From positions 1-57,739 of the forward strand of contig JARLGK010000107.1 in the NCBI GenBank assembly GCA_031296075.1: a DNA stretch of 57,739 bases, in the 5' to 3' direction. Below the pieces are notes generated by a model. It did not search any database and was not told the DNA's origin. It was given only the letters and a program-made list of their open reading frames with translations. This DNA comes from Candidatus Acidiferrales bacterium. Lineage in GTDB: Bacteria > Acidobacteriota > Terriglobia > Acidiferrales > UBA7541. A program made the position numbers and the translations under genes. Below are positions 49,668 through 57,739 of the stretch, piece after piece (positions within the stretch are counted from its first letter, which is position 1; every line of letters begins with the position of its first letter).

Positions 49668-51103
49668 AGTTTTTTGACAAGAGTTGTGACTTCGTCCAGC
49701 AAGCGCCGCGTGGTATCGGCGCGGGTTGTCTCGGCATAAACGCGCAGCATCGGCTCCGTTCCTGAAGCGCGAACCATCACCCAGCCGATATCGCCCAAAT
49801 AGTCTTTCACGCCATCGAGGTCTTCGCGGCGGACGATCGGCCAATCCAGAAAACGATTCAGTTTTGGCGCGGCGAAATATTCCAGAGCCTTTTCCTTCTG
49901 CCCAACTTTCAAAGTAAGGTCCACGCGGCCGTAGTGATATTCGCCAAATTCGCGCTGCAGCATGGCGACGAGTTCGCCCAGGCGCTTCCCGTGCCAGGCC
50001 ATCACCTCGGCGAGCAGCAGCGCGCTCACCGTCGCATCGCGCTCCGGGAGATAGAGCTTCGTCCCGATCCCGCCGCTTTCTTCTCCGCCCAGGAGAATGT
50101 CGCTTTCCAGCATGCGCTCGCAGATGTATTTGAAACCAACCGGCGTCTCCCAGACTTTGCGGCCAAACTTCTGCGCAATCTTGTCAATCATCTTGGTGAC
50201 GGTAAAGGATTTCGCGACGTCGCCGGGGAGGTTGCGCGTGCCCGCAAGATGCCAGAAGAGAATCGAGAAAATCTGGTGTGGCGTGATGAACGTGCCGTCG
50301 GGATCCATCGCGCCGATGCGGTCCGCGTCGCCATCGAGCGCGAACCCCGCGTCGTAGCCGCCCGCGCGCATCGCCTGGCGCAGGGCCTCGATGTGCGGCT
50401 CGATCGGCTCCGGATTCACGCCGCCGAAAAGAGGATCGCGCTCGCCGCGGATTTCTCCGGCCTCGATTCCCTGGCGGCGAAACAGCTCGCGCAGCAAGCC
50501 TCGTCCCGCTCCGTGCATCGGATCAATCAGGAAGCGGAACTTCGAAGCTCGCAAACGGTCCCAATCCACGAGACCGGCGAGCGTCTCGAGATATGGAGTG
50601 CGCACGTCGAGCGAATGAATCAAATCATCGCGCGGCGGAAGCGCGGGAACTCCGTCGCGCAAGACTCGCGCGAGTTCCTGCTCCACCTGCGCAACGATGG
50701 CGGGCGACGCCGAACTTCCGTAACTCGCCTTCAGTTTCATTCCGTTCCAGCGATACGGATTGTGGCTCGCCGTGATTTGAATTCCGCAGGCGGCGCCTCG
50801 CTGCCGCACGAGCAAGGAAACCGCGGGCGTGGGACACGCGGTGTCTGAAAGCCAGACGGGCGTGCCCGTGGCGGCCACGGTTTCCGCCGCGACGCGTGCG
50901 AAGCGCTCGGAGGCAAACCGCGTGTCGTAGCCGACGACGACACCGGCGCCCGGCTTCTCGGCACGAACCACGTAGCGCGCGATCGCGTGCGCGACCTTGC
51001 GGACGTTTTCGTTCGTGAAATCCTCGGCGATGACGCCGCGCCAGCCGTCGGTGCCAAACTTTATGGCGATGCCGGGAGGGTGCGATTCGTGTCGATTAGA
51101 CAT
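49664..51103 (-). CDS. Phosphoglucomutase/phosphomannomutase family protein
   Basis: FGTDGWRGVIAEDFT; GIQITASHNPYRWNGMKLK; ALDGDADRIGAMD; GGEESGGIG. Confidence 0.95.
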   Translation of the reverse strand: MSNRHESHPPGIAIKFGTDGWRGVIAEDFTNENVRKVAHAIARYVVRAEKPGAGVVVGYDTRFASERFARVAAETVAATGTPVWLSDTACPTPAVSLLVRQRGAACGIQITASHNPYRWNGMKLKASYGSSASPAIVAQVEQELARVLRDGVPALPPRDDLIHSLDVRTPYLETLAGLVDWDRLRASKFRFLIDPMHGAGRGLLRELFRRQGIEAGEIRGERDPLFGGVNPEPIEPHIEALRQAMRAGGYDAGFALDGDADRIGAMDPDGTFITPHQIFSILFWHLAGTRNLPGDVAKSFTVTKMIDKIAQKFGRKVWETPVGFKYICERMLESDILLGGEESGGIGTKLYLPERDATVSALLLAEVMAWHGKRLGELVAMLQREFGEYHYGRVDLTLKVGQKEKALEYFAAPKLNRFLDWPIVRREDLDGVKDYLGDIGWVMVRASGTEPMLRVYAETTRADTTRRLLDEVTTLVKKL

Positions 51104-51132
51104 GGTCGCCAGTCTTTGTTTTCAATGAGTTA

Positions 51133-51152
51133 GAGGCGTTTGTAATCGCCTC
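51133..51152. other. Intergenic hairpin
   Basis: GAGGCG-TTTGTAAT-CGCCTC in the pgm-manC intergenic region. Confidence 0.35.
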
Positions 51153-51192
51153 AATGTCGATTAGAAATCGGGCGCGCGGACTGATAGGGGTG

Positions 51193-51221
51193 ACTCGTGA
51201 ATCGTAACTCGTGACTCGTGA
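51193..51221. repeat. Short direct repeats ACTCGTGA x3
   Basis: ACTCGTGA at 51193-51200, 51207-51214, 51214-51221. Confidence 0.5.
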
Positions 51222-51417
51222 TCTCCGAACCCAACGCGGCGATTCAATCGGCGCAGCCAAACGGGCGCGTGGTTCCACGAGCCCCCTAGCCGGGAGCCGG
51301 CTGGTCGATGCCGCGCTGCCCTTCTTCAGCACAAATGTCTCCACATCGACGCTGCCATGAATCGGAGCAAATTTCAAAGGGTAGTTGGTGTGGAGATTTC
51401 CTCGAAAGGGCCATGGA

Positions 51418-52551
51418 TCACAGGAGCCGATGAATGCCCTTTTCTTCGAGCCATTTGACGATTTTGCCGACGTCCTGCGAGCGGTCGCGGGAGCAAAGGA
51501 GCAGGGCATCGTCCGTTTCGACGAGGATGAGATTATGGACACCGATGGCGGCGACGAATTTCTTGGGACTCCAGAAATAGTTGCCATGCGCGTCGTGCGT
51601 GAACGAAGCTCCGGCAGAAACATTCGCGCCGAGCTTCGCCGCCAGAAGTTCGTGCACGGCAGCCCAGGAGCCGATGTCGCTCCAGCCGACCTTGGCGGGA
51701 ATCACGAACACGCGCTGCTTGCCTTTGGCACGCGTGGCCGGCTCCATGACGGCGTAATCCACCGAAATATTTTCGAGCTGGGGATAGATGCGGCGCAACG
51801 CCGAGGCGCATCGAGGCGTGCCGATTGATTTGGCGAGTTCCTGCAGAGCCTCGTGCGTCGCAGGGAGGAAGTGCTTCAAATTGTCGAGGAAGGTCGAAGC
51901 GCGCCAGAAAAACATCCCTGCGTTCCAAAGGTACTTTCCAGAGGAAGCGTATTTCTTGGCGAGGGGCAGAGCCGGTTTTTCGGTGAAGCGCCGGACGGCG
52001 TATGCCGCGACGCCGCGGGGGCGCGCCGCGACGCCGCCACGTTCGATATAGCCGTAACCGGTCTCCGGCCGCGAAGGCGGAATGCCGAGAACCACAAGAT
52101 TCCCCGGCGTGCGGGCCAGGTCGAGCGCCGCGCGAACCAAGCGACGATAGCCCGCCGCATCGGCGATGTAGCTATCGGAGGGCTGCACGACCATCAACGC
52201 GTCGCCATGTTCGTGGACCAAGTGAACGGCCGCGAGGCCGATGGCGGCCGCGGTGTTGCGTCCAGCAGGCTCGGCAAGAACGTGCGACGCCGGAACTTTC
52301 CGCAATTCGCGCCTCACGGCCGAGGATTGCTGGGTGTTGGTGACAACCCAGACGTTTCGCGGCGGGAAAAGCGGCGAAAGCCGCGCCAGCGTCTCGCGCA
52401 GCATGGTCTGGTCACCAACGATATTGAGAAGTTGCTTCGGGGTGCGCGTGCGACTGCGCGGCCAGAAACGAGTGCCGCGTCCTCCGGCCAGCAAGACGGC
52501 GCAGGCCGGGAGCTGGTTCGGTTTTTTGCCAGCGTTTGCGCGTGGTTTCAT
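51418..52551 (-). CDS. manC: Mannose-1-phosphate guanylyltransferase
   Basis: AVLLAGGRGTRFWPRSRTRTPKQLLNIVGDQTMLRETLARL; GYGYIERG; FTEKPALPLAKKYASSGKYLWNAGMFFWRAS; GWSDIGSWAAVHEL. Confidence 0.94.
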   Translation of the reverse strand: MKPRANAGKKPNQLPACAVLLAGGRGTRFWPRSRTRTPKQLLNIVGDQTMLRETLARLSPLFPPRNVWVVTNTQQSSAVRRELRKVPASHVLAEPAGRNTAAAIGLAAVHLVHEHGDALMVVQPSDSYIADAAGYRRLVRAALDLARTPGNLVVLGIPPSRPETGYGYIERGGVAARPRGVAAYAVRRFTEKPALPLAKKYASSGKYLWNAGMFFWRASTFLDNLKHFLPATHEALQELAKSIGTPRCASALRRIYPQLENISVDYAVMEPATRAKGKQRVFVIPAKVGWSDIGSWAAVHELLAAKLGANVSAGASFTHDAHGNYFWSPKKFVAAIGVHNLILVETDDALLLCSRDRSQDVGKIVKWLEEKGIHRLL

Positions 52552-52695
52552 TGAGAGTTACATGTGAGCTGGTCGCGCGTTTCAATCCCTGCGACGAATT
52601 AACATAGCACGTGGCCTATAGCCGCGGGACCAAAACGCAAATACTTGCTGCGAGAGAGGCAGCGCATCGGTACGCGCTCCGCGCGACGTTCTATT

Positions 52696-52715
52696 GTCGC
52701 GGCTGAAGCCCCGAC
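52696..52715. repeat. REP-like hairpin, copy 1
   Basis: GTCGCGGC-TGAA-GCCCCGAC followed by CCATAAA; one mismatch in stem; similar to copy 2. Confidence 0.5.
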
Positions 52716-52753
52716 CCATAAACCGAGCGGTGCAAGGACTCCTTGCGTCCGAT

Positions 52754-53806
52754 TCATCGGTACACCAATCGCGACCACTCCGCTTCGCTCACGCCACGCT
52801 GTGTGAGACCGGGTCCAAACTCGCCCGGCTGGCGCGGGACGTATGTTCGCAACAGACTGGTCCGCGAGCCAGGGGCAACCTGGAACGAGCCGAGCGCCGC
52901 AGGAATCATCCATACCTGCGCCGGCGCATACGCCGCATTTTCGCGGTCCCACCGAATCGTGCCGGAGCCTTCGAGAAAAATCAGCAAGTCGAAATAACTT
53001 TGCAAACTGACCATCTGCGCCGGCTGGGAAAATTCCCAGCGCGCAGTTTCAAAATACCGGCAGGAGGCGAAATACGTCTTCTCCGCGCCCGCCTCCTGAA
53101 TTCGAACCGGAGCGATCTTTCCGCCGGATTGCTTGCCAAACCGCATCACTTCGAGCGCTTTCTGGACATGCAGCGGGCGCGCCTGGCCGTTCGCATCGCG
53201 CCGATTGTAATCGTAAACGCGGTAAGTGATGTCGGAGTTCTGCTGGATTTCGCAAAGCACCAGGCCGGGACCGATGGTGTGGGCGGTGCTCGCGGGAACG
53301 AAGACGGCGTCTCCGGCGCGCAAGGGAACGTGTTCCAGGCAATCCTCGGCCGAACCATCGGCGATGGCGCGCTCAAAAATTTCGCGCGTGACGCTGGGCT
53401 TCAAGCCGACGAGCACTTCCGCTCCGGGACGCGCCTGGAGCGCGTACCACATCTCCGTCTTGCCGCGGCCTCCGGCGGCCTGCTCGTGACGCGAGGCGTA
53501 TTCGTCGTCCGGATGGACCTGCACGGAGAGCTTTTCCTCCGGAAAAATGAACTTAACCAGCAGAGGAAAAGCGGCGCTTCGGTTCGCACCGGTGCCAGTC
53601 CATTCCGGCGGCATTTCGGGCCACGCTTCACCTAGCTTTTTCCCGGCGAACGGACCGTTGGCAATGTGACATTCGCTGCCGGTCATCCAGGCTTCGCCAA
53701 GAGGCTCAGCGAGGCCTGATTTTTCGGGGAAAAATGGCGCGAGCGAAAGCGAACCCCATGGGCGCGGGCTGAAGATGGGCTCCAGACGCGCTGGACAAAG
53801 AATCAT
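52754..53806 (-). CDS. manA: Class I mannose-6-phosphate isomerase
   Basis: LEPIFSPRPWGSLSLAPFFPEKSGLAEPLGEAWMTGSECHI; KFIFPEEKLSVQVHPDDEYASRHEQAAGGRGKTEMWYAL; DAVFVPASTAHTIGPGLVLCEIQQNSDITYRVYDYNR. Confidence 0.93.
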   Translation of the reverse strand: MILCPARLEPIFSPRPWGSLSLAPFFPEKSGLAEPLGEAWMTGSECHIANGPFAGKKLGEAWPEMPPEWTGTGANRSAAFPLLVKFIFPEEKLSVQVHPDDEYASRHEQAAGGRGKTEMWYALQARPGAEVLVGLKPSVTREIFERAIADGSAEDCLEHVPLRAGDAVFVPASTAHTIGPGLVLCEIQQNSDITYRVYDYNRRDANGQARPLHVQKALEVMRFGKQSGGKIAPVRIQEAGAEKTYFASCRYFETARWEFSQPAQMVSLQSYFDLLIFLEGSGTIRWDRENAAYAPAQVWMIPAALGSFQVAPGSRTSLLRTYVPRQPGEFGPGLTQRGVSEAEWSRLVYR

Positions 53807-53886
53807 CGGAGTAGTGTAGTGTGCCAGAACCGCCTGACGAAATGGATTCGGCTTCAGTGAAAAAAGGCGATGAAGAGTGTCCTCAG

Positions 53887-53951
53887 GCGCTAAAGCGCAT
53901 TGAGTGCAAGCTCTTTATGTCGGAGCTGAAGCTCCGACCCCCTAAAGAGCT
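53887..53951. repeat. REP-like composite element, copy 2 (adjacent and nested hairpins)
   Basis: GCGCTAAAGCGC (53887-53898); outer stem AGCTCTTTA/TAAAGAGCT (53909-53917/53943-53951) enclosing GTCGGAGC-TGAA-GCTCCGAC (53919-53938). Confidence 0.6.
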
Positions 53952-54017
53952 CTCGCTGGCGTCGCTCTACCAGATAGACACGCAAGAAACTCCGAATCGC
54001 CGCACAGCACTCGGCGT

Positions 54018-55229
54018 TCACTTCGCCTTGCCGAAGAAGCGACCCATCCGCATCAGGCCTTCGTCAATGCGATCCATCGAAGTAGCGTAGGAAATGCGGA
54101 GGTGGCCGGGCGCACCGAACGCTACGCCGGGAACGACAGCGACGTGCTCCCGTTCGAGGAGGAGCCGGGAGACCGCCATGTCGTCCGGCATTTCGGCGTT
54201 GTAGTGCGCCGAGATATTCGGAAAGACGTAGAACGCGCCCTGCGGCGCCGTGCAGGTTACGCCGGGAATCGCGCGCAGACCCGCGACGATGCGCTCGCGA
54301 CGCCGCGCATATTCAGCGAGCATGGTGGCGACGCCGTCCATCGGCCCGCGCATCGCGGCGAGGCCCGCATATTGCGCGATCGAGGTCGGGTTCGATGTGG
54401 ACTGGCTCTGCAATTTTGTTACGGCATTGACGAGCGGCTGCGGCGCGAGCACGTATCCCAGGCGCCATCCGGTCATCGCGAAAGTCTTCGAGAACGATCC
54501 GATGACGATGAGCGCGTTCTTCGAACCCGGGACGCTCGCGATCGAGAAAGGCTTTGCGTCGCCGTAAGTGAAGTGCGAATAGCACTCGTCGGCGAGCAGC
54601 CAGACGCCCTTGCGCTGGCAGAGCGCCAGAACCTTCGCGTATTCGTCCGGCGGGATCACCGCGCCGGAGGGGTTGCTCGGCGAATCGGCGATGACCATGC
54701 GCGTCCGCGAAGTGATGAGTTTTTCGAGCGCGGCCGCGCGCATCACGAAATTGTCGCTCGCAGCCGTTTCGAGGATGACCGGCTTACCGCCCGCGTACTT
54801 AACGATATCGGGATAGCTGACCCAGTAGGGCGCGGCGATGACCACTTCGTCGCCCGGATTGATCAGCGCGCATACGGCATTGAAGATGGAATGCTTGCCG
54901 CCCACGTTGACCACACATTCGGCCGACTGGTAGGACGAGCCAAGCTCTTTCGCGTGCCAATCGCAGATGGCCTGACGGAGCGCAGGAATGCCCGGCACCG
55001 GCGTGTATTTCGTCAGATTCTGCTCGAGCGCCTGAATCGCGGCGCGCTTGATGTGCTCCGGCGTGGGAAAGTCCGGCTCGCCCGCGCCAAAATCGGCAAC
55101 GTCAACGCCCTTGGCCTTAAGCGCAGCCGCGGCCTGCAGCACCACCATCGTGGGCGACTCGGCGATGCGGTTGACGCGATCGGAAAGCTGGAATAGCTCC
55201 TCTGCCTTCACGGCGGTGCCCGGCTCCAT
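54018..55229 (-). CDS. Class I/II pyridoxal-phosphate aminotransferase (aspartate aminotransferase-like)
   Basis: LSDRVNRIAESPTMVVLQAAAALKAKGVDVADFGAGEPDFPTPEHIKRAAIQAL; SFSKTFAMTGWRLGYV; start chosen at MEPGTAVKAEE. Confidence 0.94.
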   Translation of the reverse strand: MEPGTAVKAEELFQLSDRVNRIAESPTMVVLQAAAALKAKGVDVADFGAGEPDFPTPEHIKRAAIQALEQNLTKYTPVPGIPALRQAICDWHAKELGSSYQSAECVVNVGGKHSIFNAVCALINPGDEVVIAAPYWVSYPDIVKYAGGKPVILETAASDNFVMRAAALEKLITSRTRMVIADSPSNPSGAVIPPDEYAKVLALCQRKGVWLLADECYSHFTYGDAKPFSIASVPGSKNALIVIGSFSKTFAMTGWRLGYVLAPQPLVNAVTKLQSQSTSNPTSIAQYAGLAAMRGPMDGVATMLAEYARRRERIVAGLRAIPGVTCTAPQGAFYVFPNISAHYNAEMPDDMAVSRLLLEREHVAVVPGVAFGAPGHLRISYATSMDRIDEGLMRMGRFFGKAK

Positions 55230-55267
55230 TTGCCTACCCTCTAATTGGTTTTGGACAACAATGTATT

Positions 55268-55753
55268 CTAGCCGACTTTTGCGCGCAAACGCTCTACTAC
55301 GAGGGGTGGGACGAGATCCTTCACCGGGCCGCCCAGGCGCGCGAGTTCCTTGACCAGGCGGGAACTGATATAGCTGTAAGCTTCGGCCGGCAGCATGAAA
55401 ACAGTTTCGATATCCGGCTCGATCTTGCGATTCATCATGGCCATTTGCAGTTCGTATTCGTAATCGGAGACGGCGCGGATGCCGCGCATGATCACACTGG
55501 CGCCCTGGTTCCGGGCATATTCGACAAGGAGCCCGTCGAACGTGTCCACTTCGACATTTTTCCATTCAAAGGTTAGGGATTCAAGCATCTCGATGCGCTC
55601 TTTCACGGCGAAGAGCGGTTCCTTCTCAAGGTTCTGCGCCACCGCAACGATCAACTGGTCGAAGATCATCGCGCCGCGCGCGATCAGATCGAGGTGGCCG
55701 TTGGTCACCGGATCGAATGAACCGGGATAGATTGCCGTGACGGGTTTGCTCAT
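55268..55753 (-). CDS. coaD: Pantetheine-phosphate adenylyltransferase
   Basis: AIYPGSFDPVTNGHLDLIARGAMIFDQLIVAVAQN; ASVIMRGIRAVSDYEYELQMAMMNR; YSYISSRLVKE. Confidence 0.97.
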   Translation of the reverse strand: MSKPVTAIYPGSFDPVTNGHLDLIARGAMIFDQLIVAVAQNLEKEPLFAVKERIEMLESLTFEWKNVEVDTFDGLLVEYARNQGASVIMRGIRAVSDYEYELQMAMMNRKIEPDIETVFMLPAEAYSYISSRLVKELARLGGPVKDLVPPLVVERLRAKVG

Positions 55754-55812
55754 TGGGAAACCTCCAGGAATCTTAACCTAGAATCGCGGCGGCGCGCAGC
55801 GATCCTCCCGAT

Positions 55813-57739
55813 TCATTTCTTAGGCGCGGCCTGCTGCTTGTTGTAGCCGTCCCAGGCGAGCGAAATCAGGTACGCGTGAATCGCGTCGACATCGGCCTGC
55901 GTGAGAACGCCGTCCCACGGAGGCATGCCCGCACTTTTCAGGATGCCGCCGAGAATAATTTGATTGAAAGCTGCATGCGTTTCGGGCGCCATGCGGCGAA
56001 GATCGGGCGCTTCTGAGCGCGGCTGATTGACGTGGCAGACGGCGCAGCGCGCGGCGAAAAGCGCGCGGCCACGCTCAACGACGTCCGGCGAGGCAGTCTG
56101 CGGCGGAGGCTGCGGAATCGGCTGGATGGGCGGGAGGAGCGGAGGGATCGGCGTCGCGCTTCCATCCAGTTTGAACACGATGATCCGCCCCTCGTTGCCG
56201 CGCTGGTAGGCGGCGTTTTCCGGGTGCACGTAGCTCCAGCCGCCGCCTCCCCAGGCGGCCATCACCGCGACGTACTGCACGCCGCCGATTTCATAGCTCA
56301 TCGGCGCGGCGATGATGGTCGAACCGACGTCGATATCTTTCAGTTTCCTTCCTGTGGCGGAGTCGTAGGCGATGAAGTGTCCCGGAGCGTTGCCTTGAAA
56401 AACCAGGCCGCCGGCGGTCGATAAGACGCCGGCGTGATCCCACCAGTCGCCGAATGGCTCTTCCCAGACAGTGTTGCTGCGAACCGGATCCCAGGCGCGC
56501 AGATACGTCTTGCCGGTGAAAGTCCCGGTCTCGCCGTTTTCGATTTCCGGGATATAGACCAGCCCGGTTTTGGGATCGTAGGACATCGGATTCCAGTTGT
56601 GCCCGCCCATCGATGCAGGATGGACGTAATTCTTGCCATTGAACTCGTTTTTGTAATCGCGCGCGCCCGCGGCTTCGATGGGGCGGCCGGTTTTCAGATT
56701 GACGCGCTCGGCCCAGGTGACCGGCACGAATTTTTCGGCGGAGAGAAGTTGGCCCGATTTGCGATCGATGATGTAGAAGAAGCCGTCCTTCGACGCCTGC
56801 ATCAGGACCTTGCGCGAAGCGCCGGCGATTTTCAGGTCGGTGAGGATGATGGGCTGAAGCGTGTCGTAGTCCCACTGGTCGCCGGGGACTTCCTGATAGT
56901 GCCAGACGAGCCGGCCGGTGTCCGGATTGATCGCCAGGATCGAGGCGATGTAGAGATTGTCTCCGCCCGAGGGACTGCGGCGCGATTGATCGAAAAACGT
57001 GCCGTTGCCGGTGCCGAAATAGAGAAGATTCAGCTCGGGATCGTAAACCATCGAGTCCCAGACCGTTGCGCCTCCGCCCATATCCCAGCGGCTCTTCGCG
57101 TCCCAGGTCTTTACCGCCACTTCAAGCTCGGGAGATTCCTGCGGCTTCGACGGATCGCCGGGAACGGTGTAGAAGCGCCAGGCGAATTTGCCGGTGTCGA
57201 GATCGTAGGCGCTGACGTAGCCGCGGGCGTCATATTCCGCGCCGGCATTTCCGATGACGACGACGTGGCCGGCGACTTCCGGAGCGCCGGTGACGGAGTA
57301 GCCGATTTTCTTGTCGGTGATCGTGTCGGCGTGCCAGAGGATTCTGCCGGTGGCGGCATCGAGCGCGTACAGGATGCCGTCGAAGCTCGCGACGTAAACT
57401 TTGCCGCGCCAGACGGCGACGCCGCGATTGACTTCATCGCAGCAGGCCGCGCGATTGACGCGCAGGTCCGCGTGCGGATCGAAGCTCCAGAGTTCTTTTC
57501 CGGTTTTGGCGTCGAGAGCGTAGGCCTTGCCGGTCGAGCCGGAGGTGTACATCACGCCATCGACGACGATGGGAGTGGCTTCGAGACCGCGGTTGGTTTG
57601 CGTGCCGTATTCCCAGGCGAAGCCGAGGCGGCCGATGTTTCTCGAGTTGATCTGGGCGAGCGGCGAATAGTGGCCTTTGCCGAAATCGCGGCCGGTGGTC
57701 AACCATTCGCCGGGATGTTTATCCGCGGCCATCAGGCGC
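55813..57739 (-). CDS. PQQ-dependent quinohemoprotein alcohol dehydrogenase-like protein with C-terminal cytochrome c domain (N-terminus beyond window)
   Basis: PQQ beta-propeller motifs; vicinal Cys pair RAACCDEVNRG; GDQWDYDTLQP; SYVHPENAAYQRGNEGRIIVFKLDG; heme motif CAVCHVNQP. Confidence 0.93.
   Translation of the reverse strand, partial: RLMAADKHPGEWLTTGRDFGKGHYSPLAQINSRNIGRLGFAWEYGTQTNRGLEATPIVVDGVMYTSGSTGKAYALDAKTGKELWSFDPHADLRVNRAACCDEVNRGVAVWRGKVYVASFDGILYALDAATGRILWHADTITDKKIGYSVTGAPEVAGHVVVIGNAGAEYDARGYVSAYDLDTGKFAWRFYTVPGDPSKPQESPELEVAVKTWDAKSRWDMGGGATVWDSMVYDPELNLLYFGTGNGTFFDQSRRSPSGGDNLYIASILAINPDTGRLVWHYQEVPGDQWDYDTLQPIILTDLKIAGASRKVLMQASKDGFFYIIDRKSGQLLSAEKFVPVTWAERVNLKTGRPIEAAGARDYKNEFNGKNYVHPASMGGHNWNPMSYDPKTGLVYIPEIENGETGTFTGKTYLRAWDPVRSNTVWEEPFGDWWDHAGVLSTAGGLVFQGNAPGHFIAYDSATGRKLKDIDVGSTIIAAPMSYEIGGVQYVAVMAAWGGGGWSYVHPENAAYQRGNEGRIIVFKLDGSATPIPPLLPPIQPIPQPPPQTASPDVVERGRALFAARCAVCHVNQPRSEAPDLRRMAPETHAAFNQIILGGILKSAGMPPWDGVLTQADVDAIHAYLISLAWDGYNKQQAAPKK

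Noticed and set aside
52580-52610. Sequence 'gtttcaatccctgcgacg' resembling the start of some CRISPR repeats
   Set aside because: Occurs once only, no spacer-repeat periodicity and no cas genes in the window
53821-54090. 89-aa plus-strand ORF over the REP-like element
   Set aside because: Frame runs through hairpin repeats (translation contains their palindromic sequence) and overlaps the aminotransferase gene end

Overview
This 57.7 kb, GC-rich window is mostly a dense bacterial housekeeping chromosome segment. Its gene content and style (alternative complex III plus caa3 oxidase, AroDE fusion, LpxI) look Acidobacteriota-like, but that is an inference and no taxonomy was computed. From left to right it contains: an MFS efflux pump (truncated by the window edge) and a MATE efflux pump; a radical SAM/SPASM-like protein divergent from an ACP-KAS II pair; a long minus-strand respiratory operon (ActC-ActA-ActB-ActD-ActE-ActF, a conserved small membrane protein, SCO, then CoxII-I-III-IV); a TPR/HELTH metallopeptidase; an M20 peptidase; a tightly overlapping fabZ-lpxA-lpxI-Gfo/Idh-tonB-(unannotated 31-aa TM ORF)-miaA operon; a TetR regulator with a perfect 20-bp palindrome in its promoter; lepA; xseA; ndk; sucDC; trpD facing trpG-trpE-aroDE; a duplicated-motif secreted protein; AMMECR1; pgsA; hflX; DUF421; a flippase-like membrane protein; a TPR plus degenerate-GGDEF protein; ribH-nusB; a GDP-mannose gene set (PMM, ManC, ManA); an aminotransferase; coaD; and a PQQ quinohemoprotein dehydrogenase (truncated). 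I found no convincing CRISPR array, rRNA, tRNA, transposase or prophage, and no clear new defence system. The most interesting items are (i) the permuted ACIII order joined to a type A2-like caa3 oxidase, (ii) a TonB-like protein whose SxxxH transmembrane helix lies behind a ~150-aa cytosolic region with RTxVP repeats, (iii) the coupled 31-aa TM microprotein, (iv) a TPR protein whose GGDEF motif is replaced by TAWSL while the RxxD I-site is retained, (v) REP-like nested hairpins flanking manA, and (vi) a quinohemoprotein dehydrogenase with an Asp-X-Asp pair that could indicate lanthanide use.
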